The notes under the pieces were generated by a model. That model saw only the letters and a program-made list of their open reading frames with translations. It was not told the origin of the DNA and searched no databases. Positions 1 to 9,095 of a stretch of DNA of 64,000 bases are shown one piece after another (positions within the stretch are counted from its first letter, which is position 1; every line of letters begins with the position of its first letter). Origin of the DNA: Hanleya hanleyi (Eukaryota > Mollusca > Polyplacophora > Lepidopleurida > Hanleyidae). The DNA is taken from the NCBI GenBank assembly GCA_036873755.1, contig JAVTVY010025107.1:51288-115287 (forward strand), given 5' to 3'. The position numbers and the translations under genes were made by a program.

Positions 1-633
1 GCGATCACGGAGAGACCGCCTATACCCACAGCTCAGAAGAGCCTAGATATCCAGCCGGTCCCTAGCATTACTGTTCCCAGTCATACGCCTGACAACAACG
101 AACATTTTCTGGAAGATGCGGTGGATGTTCCCAGCGATCTCTTACCCGAAGATCATCCAGTGAGTGAGATGTATCGACGCCATTGGTCCATGATCCGACA
201 CTGTTTCCACCGTCATCGCCCTATATTGGACTTGTACAATTTCCGACTGACCGACCTCGCCCGTCTACGCAGCTACGTGGAAGCCATCTTCAATGACCAA
301 CCTACGTCCTTCACATTAAATGTAGCATTTGGGTACATCTTATGCCATAAGATGACGGGTGAATTGCGCTATTTCTATTCCAGTGCCATCAACCCAGTGT
401 ACGACCATCCTTTCACAATCACCAATCGGGCGTCGCTAGAGACGATGCTGGCCCAACTGGACACTGTGGATCCCTTGGAATGGGCCTATGAACAGCGTCC
501 CAACACCAAGTGGATAGTGGAGAGGGTCACCAATGTTACGTTCTTCGTGGTTAAACTGACCCACCACCCCCATCGGATGAAAGTATTCACCCATGCACCG
601 ATAGATACTCAGAATGCGCAAACAACTATCTGA
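1..633 (+). CDS. PolB N-terminal-domain paralogue, 5' end outside window
   Basis: The frame is open from base 1 to a stop at 631-633 and has no ATG start in the window, so it begins further left. From the residues LPED (about codon 48) to about codon 190 it aligns without gaps to the N-terminus of the 1303-residue polymerase at 56146; I count about 91 identities in 143 positions. Shared blocks include IRHCFHR, LDLYNFRL, FGYIL, LRYFY, DPLEWA, QRPNT and VTNVTFFV. The first 40 codons are Pro/Thr-rich and have no counterpart there. Similarity ends after the HP that precedes the polymerase's PIGAPVQLPPW stretch, so the exonuclease and polymerase domains are absent. DNA differences are concentrated at third codon positions, which argues against simple decay. 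It could be a truncated element, a 3'-shortened exon, or a stand-alone gene built on this domain. Homology is secure; function is unknown. Confidence 0.75.
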   Translation, partial: AITERPPIPTAQKSLDIQPVPSITVPSHTPDNNEHFLEDAVDVPSDLLPEDHPVSEMYRRHWSMIRHCFHRHRPILDLYNFRLTDLARLRSYVEAIFNDQPTSFTLNVAFGYILCHKMTGELRYFYSSAINPVYDHPFTITNRASLETMLAQLDTVDPLEWAYEQRPNTKWIVERVTNVTFFVVKLTHHPHRMKVFTHAPIDTQNAQTTI

Positions 634-980
634 GGATATGTTTCCTCAACGGTATCCTGGCCTGCCCGATGACGATTAGAACAAACGGTTCAGAGCGAAC
701 ATGGCCGAAGATGGAACTTTCTGAAATGGCGACTTCTGATTGGACAAGAGTAGCCGAGAATACATCTAACGGACAAGAACGAATATGACAGATGCAGCAC
801 CAAATGGCGGCCTCTGATTGGACAAGAAGCTATTGGTATTGTAAACATACCCAACGCGGCTCCCCCAGCTTGGGTATGATGTATTTGGAGGGGATAATAA
901 AATGATTGACCTGTCATTCTTGTTGTTGTTGTTCTCTCACCGGTCTACATCATGCGACATTGTACAGAGTACATGTTCAT
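634..980. other. Region after the PolB fragment with a 27-bp direct duplication
   Basis: No gene is seen. Two near-identical 27-base segments lie at 724-750 and 802-828. Each joins an AAATGGCG box (YY1-like) to CTGATTGG (an inverted CCAAT box) and ACAAGA. This resembles promoter architecture, but no downstream gene is visible. An AATAAAA at 896-902 could be a poly(A) signal for the preceding reading frame. Confidence 0.35.
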
Positions 981-1060
981 TGAGAGCGAGAGAGAGAGAG
1001 AATTAAGGAGAGAGAATTAAGGTTTAACGTCGCATTCCGCAATATTTCAGCTATATAGCG
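981..1060 (-). mobile_element. SINE-type 3' tail with GA/CT microsatellite
   Basis: On the - strand this reads TAGCTGAAATATTGC, then GACGTTAAACCTTAA, then CT-rich sequence. A close relative lies at 11478-11536 and a more diverged one at 46960-47035. This tail is familiar from mollusc tRNA-derived SINEs. No tRNA head is attached here, so it is a truncated copy. Confidence 0.5.
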
Positions 1061-1067
1061 ATGGGAC

Positions 1068-1310
1068 AAAGAGTATGTACATGGATTTAAACAGAGTATG
1101 TATACAAGAACGTGAACAGAGTACATGTAGAATGACATGCACAGAGTACATTTACATGGACAAGGAACACGTATATTGACAGAGTACATGTACATGAACA
1201 GATTACATATACAGGCAAATAGTACATGTACAGGCACATAGAACATGTGCATGGCTATGTACAGAATACATGGACATGCGCAGAGTACATGTACATTAAA
1301 ACCAGCGAAG
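1068..1310. repeat. Degenerate 'CAGAGTACATGTACATG' minisatellite
   Basis: About ten imperfect repeats of a roughly 20-base unit around CAGAGTACATGTACATGG. The last unit recurs at 1386-1424 inside the next array, so the two arrays are interleaved. Confidence 0.65.
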
Positions 1311-1800
1311 ATGTTGTCTAATACAGGACAGATATGGTATAATACAGGACAGATATGGTATAATACAGGACAGATATGGTATATGCGCAGAGTACATGTA
1401 CATTAAAACCAGCGAAGATATTGTCTAATACAGGACAGATATGGTATAATACAGGACAGATATGGTATAATACAGCACAGATTAGGTATAATACTGGACA
1501 GATATGGTACAATACTGCACAGATATGGTATAATACAGCACAGATATGGTGTAATACAGCACAGATTTGGTATAATACAGGACAGATATGGTATAATAGA
1601 GGGCAAATATTGTATAATACAGAACATATATTGTATAATACAGGACATATATGGTACAATACAGGAGAGATATGGTATAATACAGCAAAGATTTGGTATA
1701 ATACAGGAGAGATATGGTATAATACAGCACATTCAGGAGAGATGATATAACACAGGACAAATATGGTACAATACAGGACAGATATGGTATAATACAAAAG
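1311..1800. repeat. 21-bp minisatellite 'ACAGATATGGTATAATACAGG'-like
   Basis: More than 20 head-to-tail copies of a 21-base unit containing GATATGGTATAATACAG. Because 21 is a multiple of three, reading frames stay open on both strands and encode 7-residue repeats (for example NTGQIWY). Open frames on both strands with the same periodicity point to a repeat artefact, not a gene. Confidence 0.85.
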
Positions 1801-1822
1801 GTGTATATACAAAAAACTCATG

Positions 1823-1908
1823 TGTCAGGAGTAGGATTCCAATCCACGCCCTGCGTTGCGCAGACCAGCACTTAGGACTGGCGCCTTAGACCACTCGGCC
1901 ATCCTGAC
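1823..1908 (-). pseudogene. Degraded tRNA-Leu copy
   Basis: Read on the - strand, the acceptor halves GTCAGGA and TCCTGAC are perfect, followed by discriminator A. The D arm (GCCGAGTGGTCTAAGGC) is intact. The anticodon stem is CCAGT/GCTGG with loop CCTAAGT, giving anticodon UAA but C at position 33. The variable arm is long (type II). The T loop is TTGGAAT, having lost the invariant C of TTCGAAT, and the T stem has mispairs, so it is probably dead. A T6 run (1811-1816) and GTATATAC follow the 3' end. The 5' flank has TATAACTGTAAA. Both flanks match the intact copy at 60106. Confidence 0.75.
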
Positions 1909-1959
1909 TTTACAGTTATAGTTCACATTATCAATTCATATGTAGTATTCATGCACGAT

Positions 1960-2940
1960 GCGACCACCAAGTGTGTAGTTGCGTCTACATGCAGAGAACT
2001 ACAAGATGACACCTCACACGCTGCATTCGGACCAAGGATGGTCCATGTCTACCCCAAATACCTCCCTTCACTGCCCCAAAATACCCACTTTCGCTACTAC
2101 TCGTACTGATGACGTCAACAATGACGTCACAGATGACGTGAACATCCCTCAAATCGGGATGTGCCCCCGAGAGCTACAAGATGACACCTCCCACGACGCA
2201 TTCGGACCAAGTATGGTCCCTCTCTACCCCAAATACCTTCCTTCACTGCCCTAAAATGCCCACTTTCGCTACTACTCGTACTGATGACGTCACCGATGAC
2301 GTCACAGACGCGGACATCCCTCAAATCGGGATGTACACCCCGAAAGCTACAACATGACACTTCCCTAGACACATTCGGACCAAAGATGGTCCCTCTCTAC
2401 CCCAAATACCTTCCTGTACTGCCTTAAAATGCCCACTTTCGCTACTACTCGTACTGATGACGTCACCGATGACGTCACAGGTGACGTGGGCAGCCCTCAA
2501 ATCGGGGTCTACACCCCGAGAGCTACAAGATGACACCTCCCACGACGCATTCGGACCAAGGATGGTCCCTCTCTACCCCAAATATCATCCTTCAGTGCCC
2601 CAAAATGGCCACTTTACTTACTACAACCAACTGTGCATGCGCAGATTGACGCGACTTGCACTTGAAAACACACCATTCTGACTCTAACCCACACAAGCTT
2701 CACTTTGACACCTTCCACGACCCATTCGGACCCATAGCGGTCCATCTCTACCCCAAACACACACCCACATACCCCCCAAAATGCCTGCTTTCTATACTAC
2801 GGCCAGACTGCGCATGCGCAGACTATTGAAAACGGACGAACCATTAGTCCAGTCGGATGCTCCTCCACGAGAGCTTCAAAATAAGACCTCATACGACATC
2901 ATAGGATCATTAGGGGCTCACCTAGACCCCAAAACGTCCA
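1960..2940 (+). repeat. Tandem ~175-bp unit carrying CRE palindromes
   Basis: Four clear units start near 1995, 2170, 2345 and 2520, each with CTACAAGATGACACCTC, CATTCGGACCAAGGATGGTCC and CTCTACCCCAAATA. Two decayed units follow near 2690 and 2870. Three unit junctions carry paired perfect TGACGTCA sites: 2110 and 2122, 2284 and 2296, 2458 and 2470. Related copies occur at 27640-27990 (both orientations) and 33790-34000. Short open frames inside are repeat shadows. Confidence 0.85.
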
Positions 2941-2944
2941 CCCC

Positions 2945-3480
2945 GTATGGGCCTATACCCCCATAGCCATGCAGTATAGGCCTATGGGCCTACCCAGGCC
3001 TCGGTGAACTTTTCCAAAAATTTCACCGTTTCGTTCCGGGACCCTTCCCATCGTGTTCTAAATGACGAGACGTGAAAAACAAATCCAAACAGCCCATATC
3101 ACAATGAACGTGTGTGAATTTCCAAGGTTGAACCTTTACCCCCATATAGCCAGTATGGGACTATATGGTACTTTTCCAAAAATTCACCGTTGCGCTCCGA
3201 GACCCTTTCCATCGTGTTCTAAATGACTAGACGTGAAAAACAAATCCAAGCAACCCATATCACAATGAACGTGTGTGAATTTCCCAGGTTGAACCTATAC
3301 CCCCATATAGCCAGCCTATAGGCCTATATACAGGCCTACCCGGTACTTTTCCCAAAAATTTCACCGATTCGCTCCGGGACCCTTCCCATTGTCATTTTCT
3401 TGGCGAGACGAGAAAAACGAGACCCCACAAGCCATAGTAAAGCCCACAAAAAAATTTGACCACCCCTCCCCCATACAGGC
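2945..3480 (+). repeat. Tandem ~175-bp unit, second family
   Basis: Three consecutive copies, each holding TTTTCCAAAAATTTCACCG or a close variant, then TCCGGGACCCTTCCCAT, a GACGTGAAAAACAAATCCAA segment and 'ACCCCCATATAGCC'. The third copy is truncated after GAGAAAAACGAGACC. Confidence 0.8.
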
Positions 3481-3499
3481 ATTTTCCCTTATATTGTAT

Positions 3500-3885
3500 A
3501 ATACAGACCCCTATTGTAGGGGTAAAGTCCGAGTTCCGCTTTTTATATTTTCGAAAAACAATCCTAATTGTACATGCACCCACCCCATTGACTGGATAGG
3601 CAGGCCCCAATAAGCCCGGGGACCGATATTAGCCCTTTTGGCTAGAGTTGATAGGTGTTTTCCCCTATTTTAGGGGTAAAGTCCGTATTCCGCTTTTTAT
3701 AGTTTCGGGAAAAAATCCTAATTTTACATACACCCACCCCATTGACTTGATAGGCAGGTCCCAATAAGCGCGGGGACCGATATTAGCCCTTTTGGCTAGG
3801 GTTGATAGGTGTTTTCCCCTATTCCGCTTTTTATAGTTTCGGGAAAAAATCCTAATTTTACATGCACCCACCCATGACTGAATGG
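3500..3885 (+). repeat. Tandem ~154-bp unit, about 2.5 copies
   Basis: GGGGTAAAGTCCG at 3519 and 3672 marks the period. Shared blocks include CCGCTTTTTATA, TTTCGG(G)AAAAA, ATGCACCCACCCCATTGACT and 'GGGGACCGATATTAGCCC'. The third copy lacks the GGGGTAAAGT head. Confidence 0.8.
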
Positions 3886-5268
3886 CCCTCGAGGAGCGCT
3901 TCATTTTGATACCTCACTCGACCCAATCGGACCATGCAGCGTATTTGAAATCTGGGGACTACTTTTTCTCCGCGGAAGCTTTTTCCCGCGACCGCATCAC
4001 CACCAGACCGCATCACCGCGGAAGAATACATACCCAGGGGCCCTTTGCCGGAACTATAGTGACCCAGAGTTATCTCCCCCTCGATTGGAACTCTTCTGTG
4101 TTGGAGGTAGTTTTTGGTCCCTTGAGAAACAACGCCACCTGTCGCCACCAAGAGTTATCTCCCCCGGCAAAATATGGCTTTAAATCATTGCTACATACTA
4201 CTATCCCAGCTGAATATATGAAAAAAGCAGCTGTTCGTGTTTCTCTCCTTGTGCACATTCTCCAATTTTCAGAGTATGTAACCGCCAAAACCGTCGCTGT
4301 AACACTCTGACATCAGGAGATATACAATCTGATGTCATGAGAATGCTTGTACAATGAAAATGCATTGCCAATCAGAAGTAGAGGAAGTCTGTGACCTCAT
4401 TACGTCGGCATAAGTGGCAACGCATAAACCACGATACGGAGGTTTAATCCCATTTTAATCAGAAAAAAAATCGAATATACCGTACGAGAAGTTTATTGTT
4501 GCCTCAAAAAACCCCTGGTCAGGCTACAAGAATATTAGAAGGGTTTGCAACATTCATGCCGAGTCAAACTAGTACACAACAAGTACCAATACGAAGGTTT
4601 TAAATCCAATTCTAATCGCAAAATATATTTAAATGAACAAATAAATCGATCCCGAAATTGTTTCTGTCATGGTGCGGCTTTTACTTTTACCTCCCGCCAC
4701 AAAATAGTGGCGCTTGTTTTGCACGTACAGTGCTGGCGTTGACCAAGTTACTTTTGTAAGTGACCTACTGCATGCGACAGTTGCAGGAGCCACGGAACAG
4801 CATGGAAAACATCAATAAAGGACTGTCTGGATATCTATGGTAGGCCTAGTTCAGGAATAACGAACCAATATTCGTTTTGGGGACGATTTTACGATGACCT
4901 GCATGTCTCGGGCTTACCATGTTGTTTGTGCATGGTTAGAGCGTTGTCTGCAAATACGACACCATTTCTAGACACAAAGCCATAAGGCCTACTAAAAAAA
5001 TGGTTGTTTATCATCCCCGACCGCATCACATAAAAACATCTGCGCTGTTTTGTCGTTGAACGTGATGAACAAGGAAGACAAACTCATATGGATGCGTTTC
5101 GCAGTTATTTGTGAAGAAATAATTCCCCAGTTTCTCGCGTTTTACACGCATAATAAATGATCCTGCTCACATAGTCCTCGTTGTATTTCTCCCTTATCAG
5201 GATATAAAATATATATCTGAATGAAATGAATATTCCCTAGAGTCTACCTTCGAAGGATCTCTTCTAAT
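3886..5268. other. No gene recognised; one diverged internal duplication
   Basis: A 142-codon open frame (3882-4310) has no recognisable family and no regular amino-acid pattern. Segments near 4425-4480 and 4580-4630 share 'ACGAAGGTTT(T)AA', a CCCATTTTAATC-like block and an AAATCGAATAT-like block, so they look like old duplicates. Nothing else is supported. Confidence 0.4.
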
Positions 5269-5559
5269 TTGAGGTGTTTCTCCTGGCTTTTCATCTCAAG
5301 CCGATCTCCATGGCAACGCTGCTCGGAGTTACGGCGTCATAATGTGCCTACACGGAGTTTAAACATGGGTGCCAATATGGATTCCTACTACTGTTCATCT
5401 TCTCTAGCCAAGTCGACGTACATCACGTTGCTCTGTACATTGCCTTGGCATACTTCTCTAGTAAAGTTGGAACGTTAATCCTCATTGATGATTGGATGCA
5501 GAGACGGCGTGCTGCATCCAATCAGAATGCGCGTTACGTAGTAGTTGGTTTCCCAAGAT

Positions 5560-5779
5560 GACGGCCCCCACTAAGAATGAGTGGTGTCGAATGTGCGGGG
5601 AAATTCTACCGAAAAGATACAGGAAAAGCACTTTCACGGCCACTTTCGGTGTTTCTGATCAATTGAATCAGATTTTGGGACACGCTGCAAGGTCGAACGA
5701 TAACGAATCGCCTCACGTGTGTGCCGACTTGAGATTGAAGGGGAACAACTCCTGGTGGCAAAAAGTCTCTCACCGTTAA
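5560..5779 (+). CDS. Possible zinc-binding (ZAD-like) N-terminal exon
   Basis: From the ATG at 5560 the frame gives about 73 residues beginning MTAPTKNEWCRMCGE. It has a CxxC pair (CRMC), a basic KRYRKS segment, a hydrophobic helix-like SDQLNQILGHAA and then HVCADL. The spacing (CxxC, about 45 residues, then a Cys) recalls ZAD-type zinc domains, but the second pair has only one Cys. The upstream bases AAGATG give a purine at -3. No continuation exon was found and the frame stops at 5779. It may be a decayed first exon or chance. This is recognised only by shape; no function is assigned. Confidence 0.25.
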
Positions 5780-5886
5780 AACTTCCACGAGGTGGCGCAG
5801 AGCAGTATTGTCAAGGCAGCGTAGAGAGCTTCGCGATGTGGTTGACTTGTCTGGTGAAGATGACTACTGTTAGGCGAAATCAGTAT

Positions 5887-6282
5887 ATATATATACTAAT
5901 GACATTTAGAAAGTAGGTAACATTTATATCCAATTATTTTTAGGATGTCACTTTCTTGATAAAGCACACATACTAGTGCTGGATGGGTCAATCCCATGCG
6001 AGACTTGAACCCGCGCTCTAAGAGTTTGGCACCCAATCGCCAGCAGTATATGCAAGCGGTCTAGACCACTCGGCCACCTCTGCTACCACAAAAGAGGAAG
6101 TTCTCAGATCGGAGTCTACAGGTCTAGATTACGTACATTACTACCCCTCTGATAGACTGAATAATGGCACAGCTCCTAAAGCCGATATTTTATATATCTA
6201 CTAATGCCATTTATAAAGTAGGTATCATTTATATATTAGTATTTGTGCTTTATAAAAAAAGTGTCATCCTAAAAATAATTGG
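5887..6282. mobile_element. 353-bp inverted-repeat element enclosing a tRNA-like sequence
   Basis: Bases 5930-5975 (CCAATTATTTTTAGGATG...) and 6237-6282 are inverted copies over 46 bases with about four mismatches, giving a 353-bp foldback unit. A 43-base direct repeat (ACTAATGNCATTT...AAAGTAGGTA) lies just outside the left arm (5887-5929) and just inside the right arm (6194-6236). That suggests rearrangement or insertion next to a sister copy. No target duplication longer than 2-3 bases is visible. Confidence 0.65.
5985..6100 (-). mobile_element. tRNA-derived SINE head
   Basis: On the - strand an A box (TGGCCGAGTGG) and a B box (GGTTCAAGTC) are present. The T arm GCGGG/CTCGC is intact, but the central part does not form a normal anticodon arm. 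No SINE body is clear. It sits inside the inverted-repeat element at 5930-6282. Confidence 0.55.
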
Positions 6283-6454
6283 ATAGAAATCAGGATAGCC
6301 TTTGTTTTCGTAAGCGTCATCTTAGTTAGTGTATACTAATAACTAAGTCGATAATCATAAACAGACCATGGATCTCAAGTTTTATCCATTACTGACCTCC
6401 GTCGTGTGCCTATATGTGTAAAACTTACTCTGTATATATATTTTTTTCATTTTT

Positions 6455-7640
6455 ATACGCCCGCCAAAAGGCGGACGTATTATGTGATGGCGGTTTCCGT
6501 CCGTCTGTCTGTCCGTCCGTCTGTCCGTCCGTCCGTCCCTCGTGTCCGGTCTATATCTGGGACAGTTTCTATCCACAGTTCCAATTTTTGGTGAGTGGAT
6601 ATCTTACGGAGAGACGATGTGTGAAGGTCAAGGTAAGAGGTCAAAGGTCACTGGCCTGAAAAACAGGAAATCACTGAAGTGTTCGTGTCCGGTCTATATC
6701 TGTGAACGATTTCTATCCACAGTCGCAATTTTTCGTGAGTACATACGCTAGGTGGAGACGATGTGTCGCATACCAAAATTGAGGTCGAGGTCAGAGGTCA
6801 AAGGTCACTGTTGCCTAAAATCAGGAAATCATTCATCATTGACAGTTTTCCGTCTACAGTTCTAATTGTTGGTGATTGGATGCCCTAGGGGGAATGATGT
6901 GTTGCATACCGAATGTAGGTCGAGGTCAGAGGTCAAAGGTCAGTGTAACTGAAAATCAGGAAATCATTAAAAATTTCAAATTTTTTGTTAGTGGATTCAG
7001 TAGGGGGAAATGAAATGTCACATACAAAAAAATTAAGTCCAGGTCGAAGGTCAAAGGTCACTGACACGAAAATCAGGAAATTATTAAAAATAACATTATT
7101 TTGTGTCAGTAGGTACGTTAGGGGGACACGATGTGTCACATACCGAAATGTAGGTCAAGATCAAAGGTCAAGGTCACTGACCCTAAAATCGTGAAATTGT
7201 TAAAAATCATGACTTTTTTTTTATTGAGGAATTACGGGGAGACGGTTTGTTATGTACCAAATTTAGGTCAAGTTCAATAGTCAAGGTCACTGTGACCCCA
7301 GAATCAAGAAATCTTTAAAAATTACTTATTTTGGTGTCAGTAGATACATTAGGGGGACATGATGTGTTACGTACCAAAATGTAGGTCAAGACCGAACGCC
7401 AAGGTCACTGTGACCCCCAAAATCATGAAATTCATGATTTTTGTGTCCATTGATACATTGATCATGTAATGCGATCTTGCGTTCTGTCCATTCATCCATT
7501 AACATTTGTTGTCCATGCGATATCTCTAGTTTCAAGGTATGGATTGGTACCAACATTTGAGTATACCTTACTCGCATGGCAAAGAGGAGCCATACATTTT
7601 AAGATCAATTTGTCAAAGGTCGAGGTCACAGTCCCCCAAA
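6455..7640 (+). repeat. Hairpin + GTCC microsatellite + ~120-bp tandem units with DR1 sites
   Basis: It begins with a 9-bp stem (ACGCCCGCC, AAAA, GGCGGACGT; one mismatch) and a GTCC/GTCT run at 6498-6540. About seven units follow with 'GAGGTCA', 'AAAATCAGGAAATCATTAAA' and 'GATGTGTYRCATACC'. Four units carry a perfect AGGTCAAAGGTCA (6638, 6795, 6930, 7048); later units are decayed. The final stretch (to 7640) loses register. Confidence 0.8.
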
Positions 7641-7649
7641 ACTGAATCA

Positions 7650-8810
7650 AGTTTAGCTGACAATGTGTGTTAGGTTGGAATATTCAGAGTTCTTTCCCCT
7701 ACATGTATTGGGATTTGTTCTGTGGAGTTATCTCCCATGTTTGAAACAGCTACATTTAGTTAAACTGTTGTGAAATAAAAAAACATACATTTACTAATTT
7801 AATAGGGAGAGGGGTCATTTATGAACTTCATACCTGTTTATTAACTCAAGGACAAAGGTTTACATCATCACTTTCTTCTTCCTTCATGAAAAATTCTCTC
7901 GTCCGTAAGGAATCGATTTGCAGGAAAACTACTATTTTCTTGTGTTTGACTATTGTCAATTTCAGTGTGGGATATGTGATTGTGAGCTCTCGGCTCATGT
8001 TTCAAGGTCAGCTAGTTACCAAGAGTTAAACCCATTTTAATTTATCAGTCAATATAAGATGTGATATATGTCACATTCTCAGAAGCACAAAGTCGTCAAC
8101 TTTCTCTGGATTGCTATCTACCAATTGGAATCAAGGCTAATAAACAACCTTGCAATTTGGACCAGTGTAATTCCAGATATACGGGCGTATATTGAAGCCC
8201 CTTGGGCTCTTGTTATATATTTATTGTACTTTTACAGGGCAAAGGGACGATGCGAACATACTGGCTGACAGACACAGGCAGAACCACAAGTGTAAAAAAG
8301 AAACACTGCGTCTTTCCTAAGATTTAAATTGTTCTACAATTCAAATACCGATACAGTTGACGACAAGACGATTGTACCCTTGGATGTCCGCGTTCAGCAT
8401 TTGTCATCCTAATGTGCAAGACGTGTCAGGAGAAAATGTAATGAATTATCATACAAGACTACAAACACTGGGTGTAGCAAAGCTATACATTTCGAAGATT
8501 TTCACGAAATCTGGAAGAGTACTAAAAGCTGTCCATTTTAATTAGTCGTCTACTTTGGCGTTTGTCAAAAATCAACAGGTGGCTTCGCATAACTTTTTTT
8601 TTGCAGCGTAACAAACAGAAATCTACAAAATGACCATGTTGTAATATCACGCTTGAAATCAATTGTTAATTTACTCCATAAAATACTCCTTAATAGTTGT
8701 TTCAGGGTGAGAGTAGTTGCCCCAGTCCGGTAAGGGACGTTTATGTGTCGCTCTCGCGGCAATATCGAATTTTGACGTCGTGCAACAATCAGATATGACA
8801 ACAGCATCAG
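7650..8810. other. No feature recognised
   Basis: AT-rich sequence with no family resemblance. The short open frames at 8068 and 8357 lack any recognisable motif. Confidence 0.4.
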
Positions 8811-8814
8811 GACG

Positions 8815-8965
8815 TCGACCAAGGACATTACGCTTGATATAAATGACGTCATCTGGCACTACAATAGTAAATGTCGCCTTGAACGCGAATATGTCCAAAT
8901 ACTAAATTTACATTGACAGAGGTTGTCAGTCATGCCACCGAGCCCGATGTTGTAGTTATTGGAAC
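8815..8965 (+). repeat. Dispersed repeat, sister of 38650-38800
   Basis: It shares AAGGACATT(A/G)CGCTT, GGNATTACAATAGNAAATGTCGC, GAACGCGNATATGTCCAAATA and CATGCCACCGAGC with the copy at 38650-38800 in the same orientation. No termini are visible. Confidence 0.65.
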
Positions 8966-8999
8966 TGTCGTTTACACAGTTTATCTAAGTGAACTAAAA

Positions 9000-9095
9000 T
9001 GGTAAATCAGGGGAATACCATCTAGACGTGACGTTTCACTTTGACGATTGACGTTTAGTTCACGGATATTGACACCTTCGCACGCCACGATATTT
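9000..9095 (+). repeat. Dispersed repeat, inverted sister of 17715-17910
   Basis: CCATCTAGACGTGACG, TTCACTTTGAC, ATTGACGTTTAGTTCACGGA and ACACCTTCGCACG match the reverse complement of 17715-17910. The right copy carries about 85 extra bases between GTGACG and TTCACTTTGAC, so one copy has an indel. Confidence 0.65.

Noticed and set aside
191..203. One finding entry was placed at 191-203
   Set aside because: Those are residue numbers of the polymerase, not window bases; the correct finding is the one at 56716-57132 and the earlier entry should be ignored.
1318..1821. Open frames of 92-167 codons on both strands
   Set aside because: They translate the 21-bp minisatellite; frames are open on both strands with 7-residue periodicity, so this is a repeat artefact.
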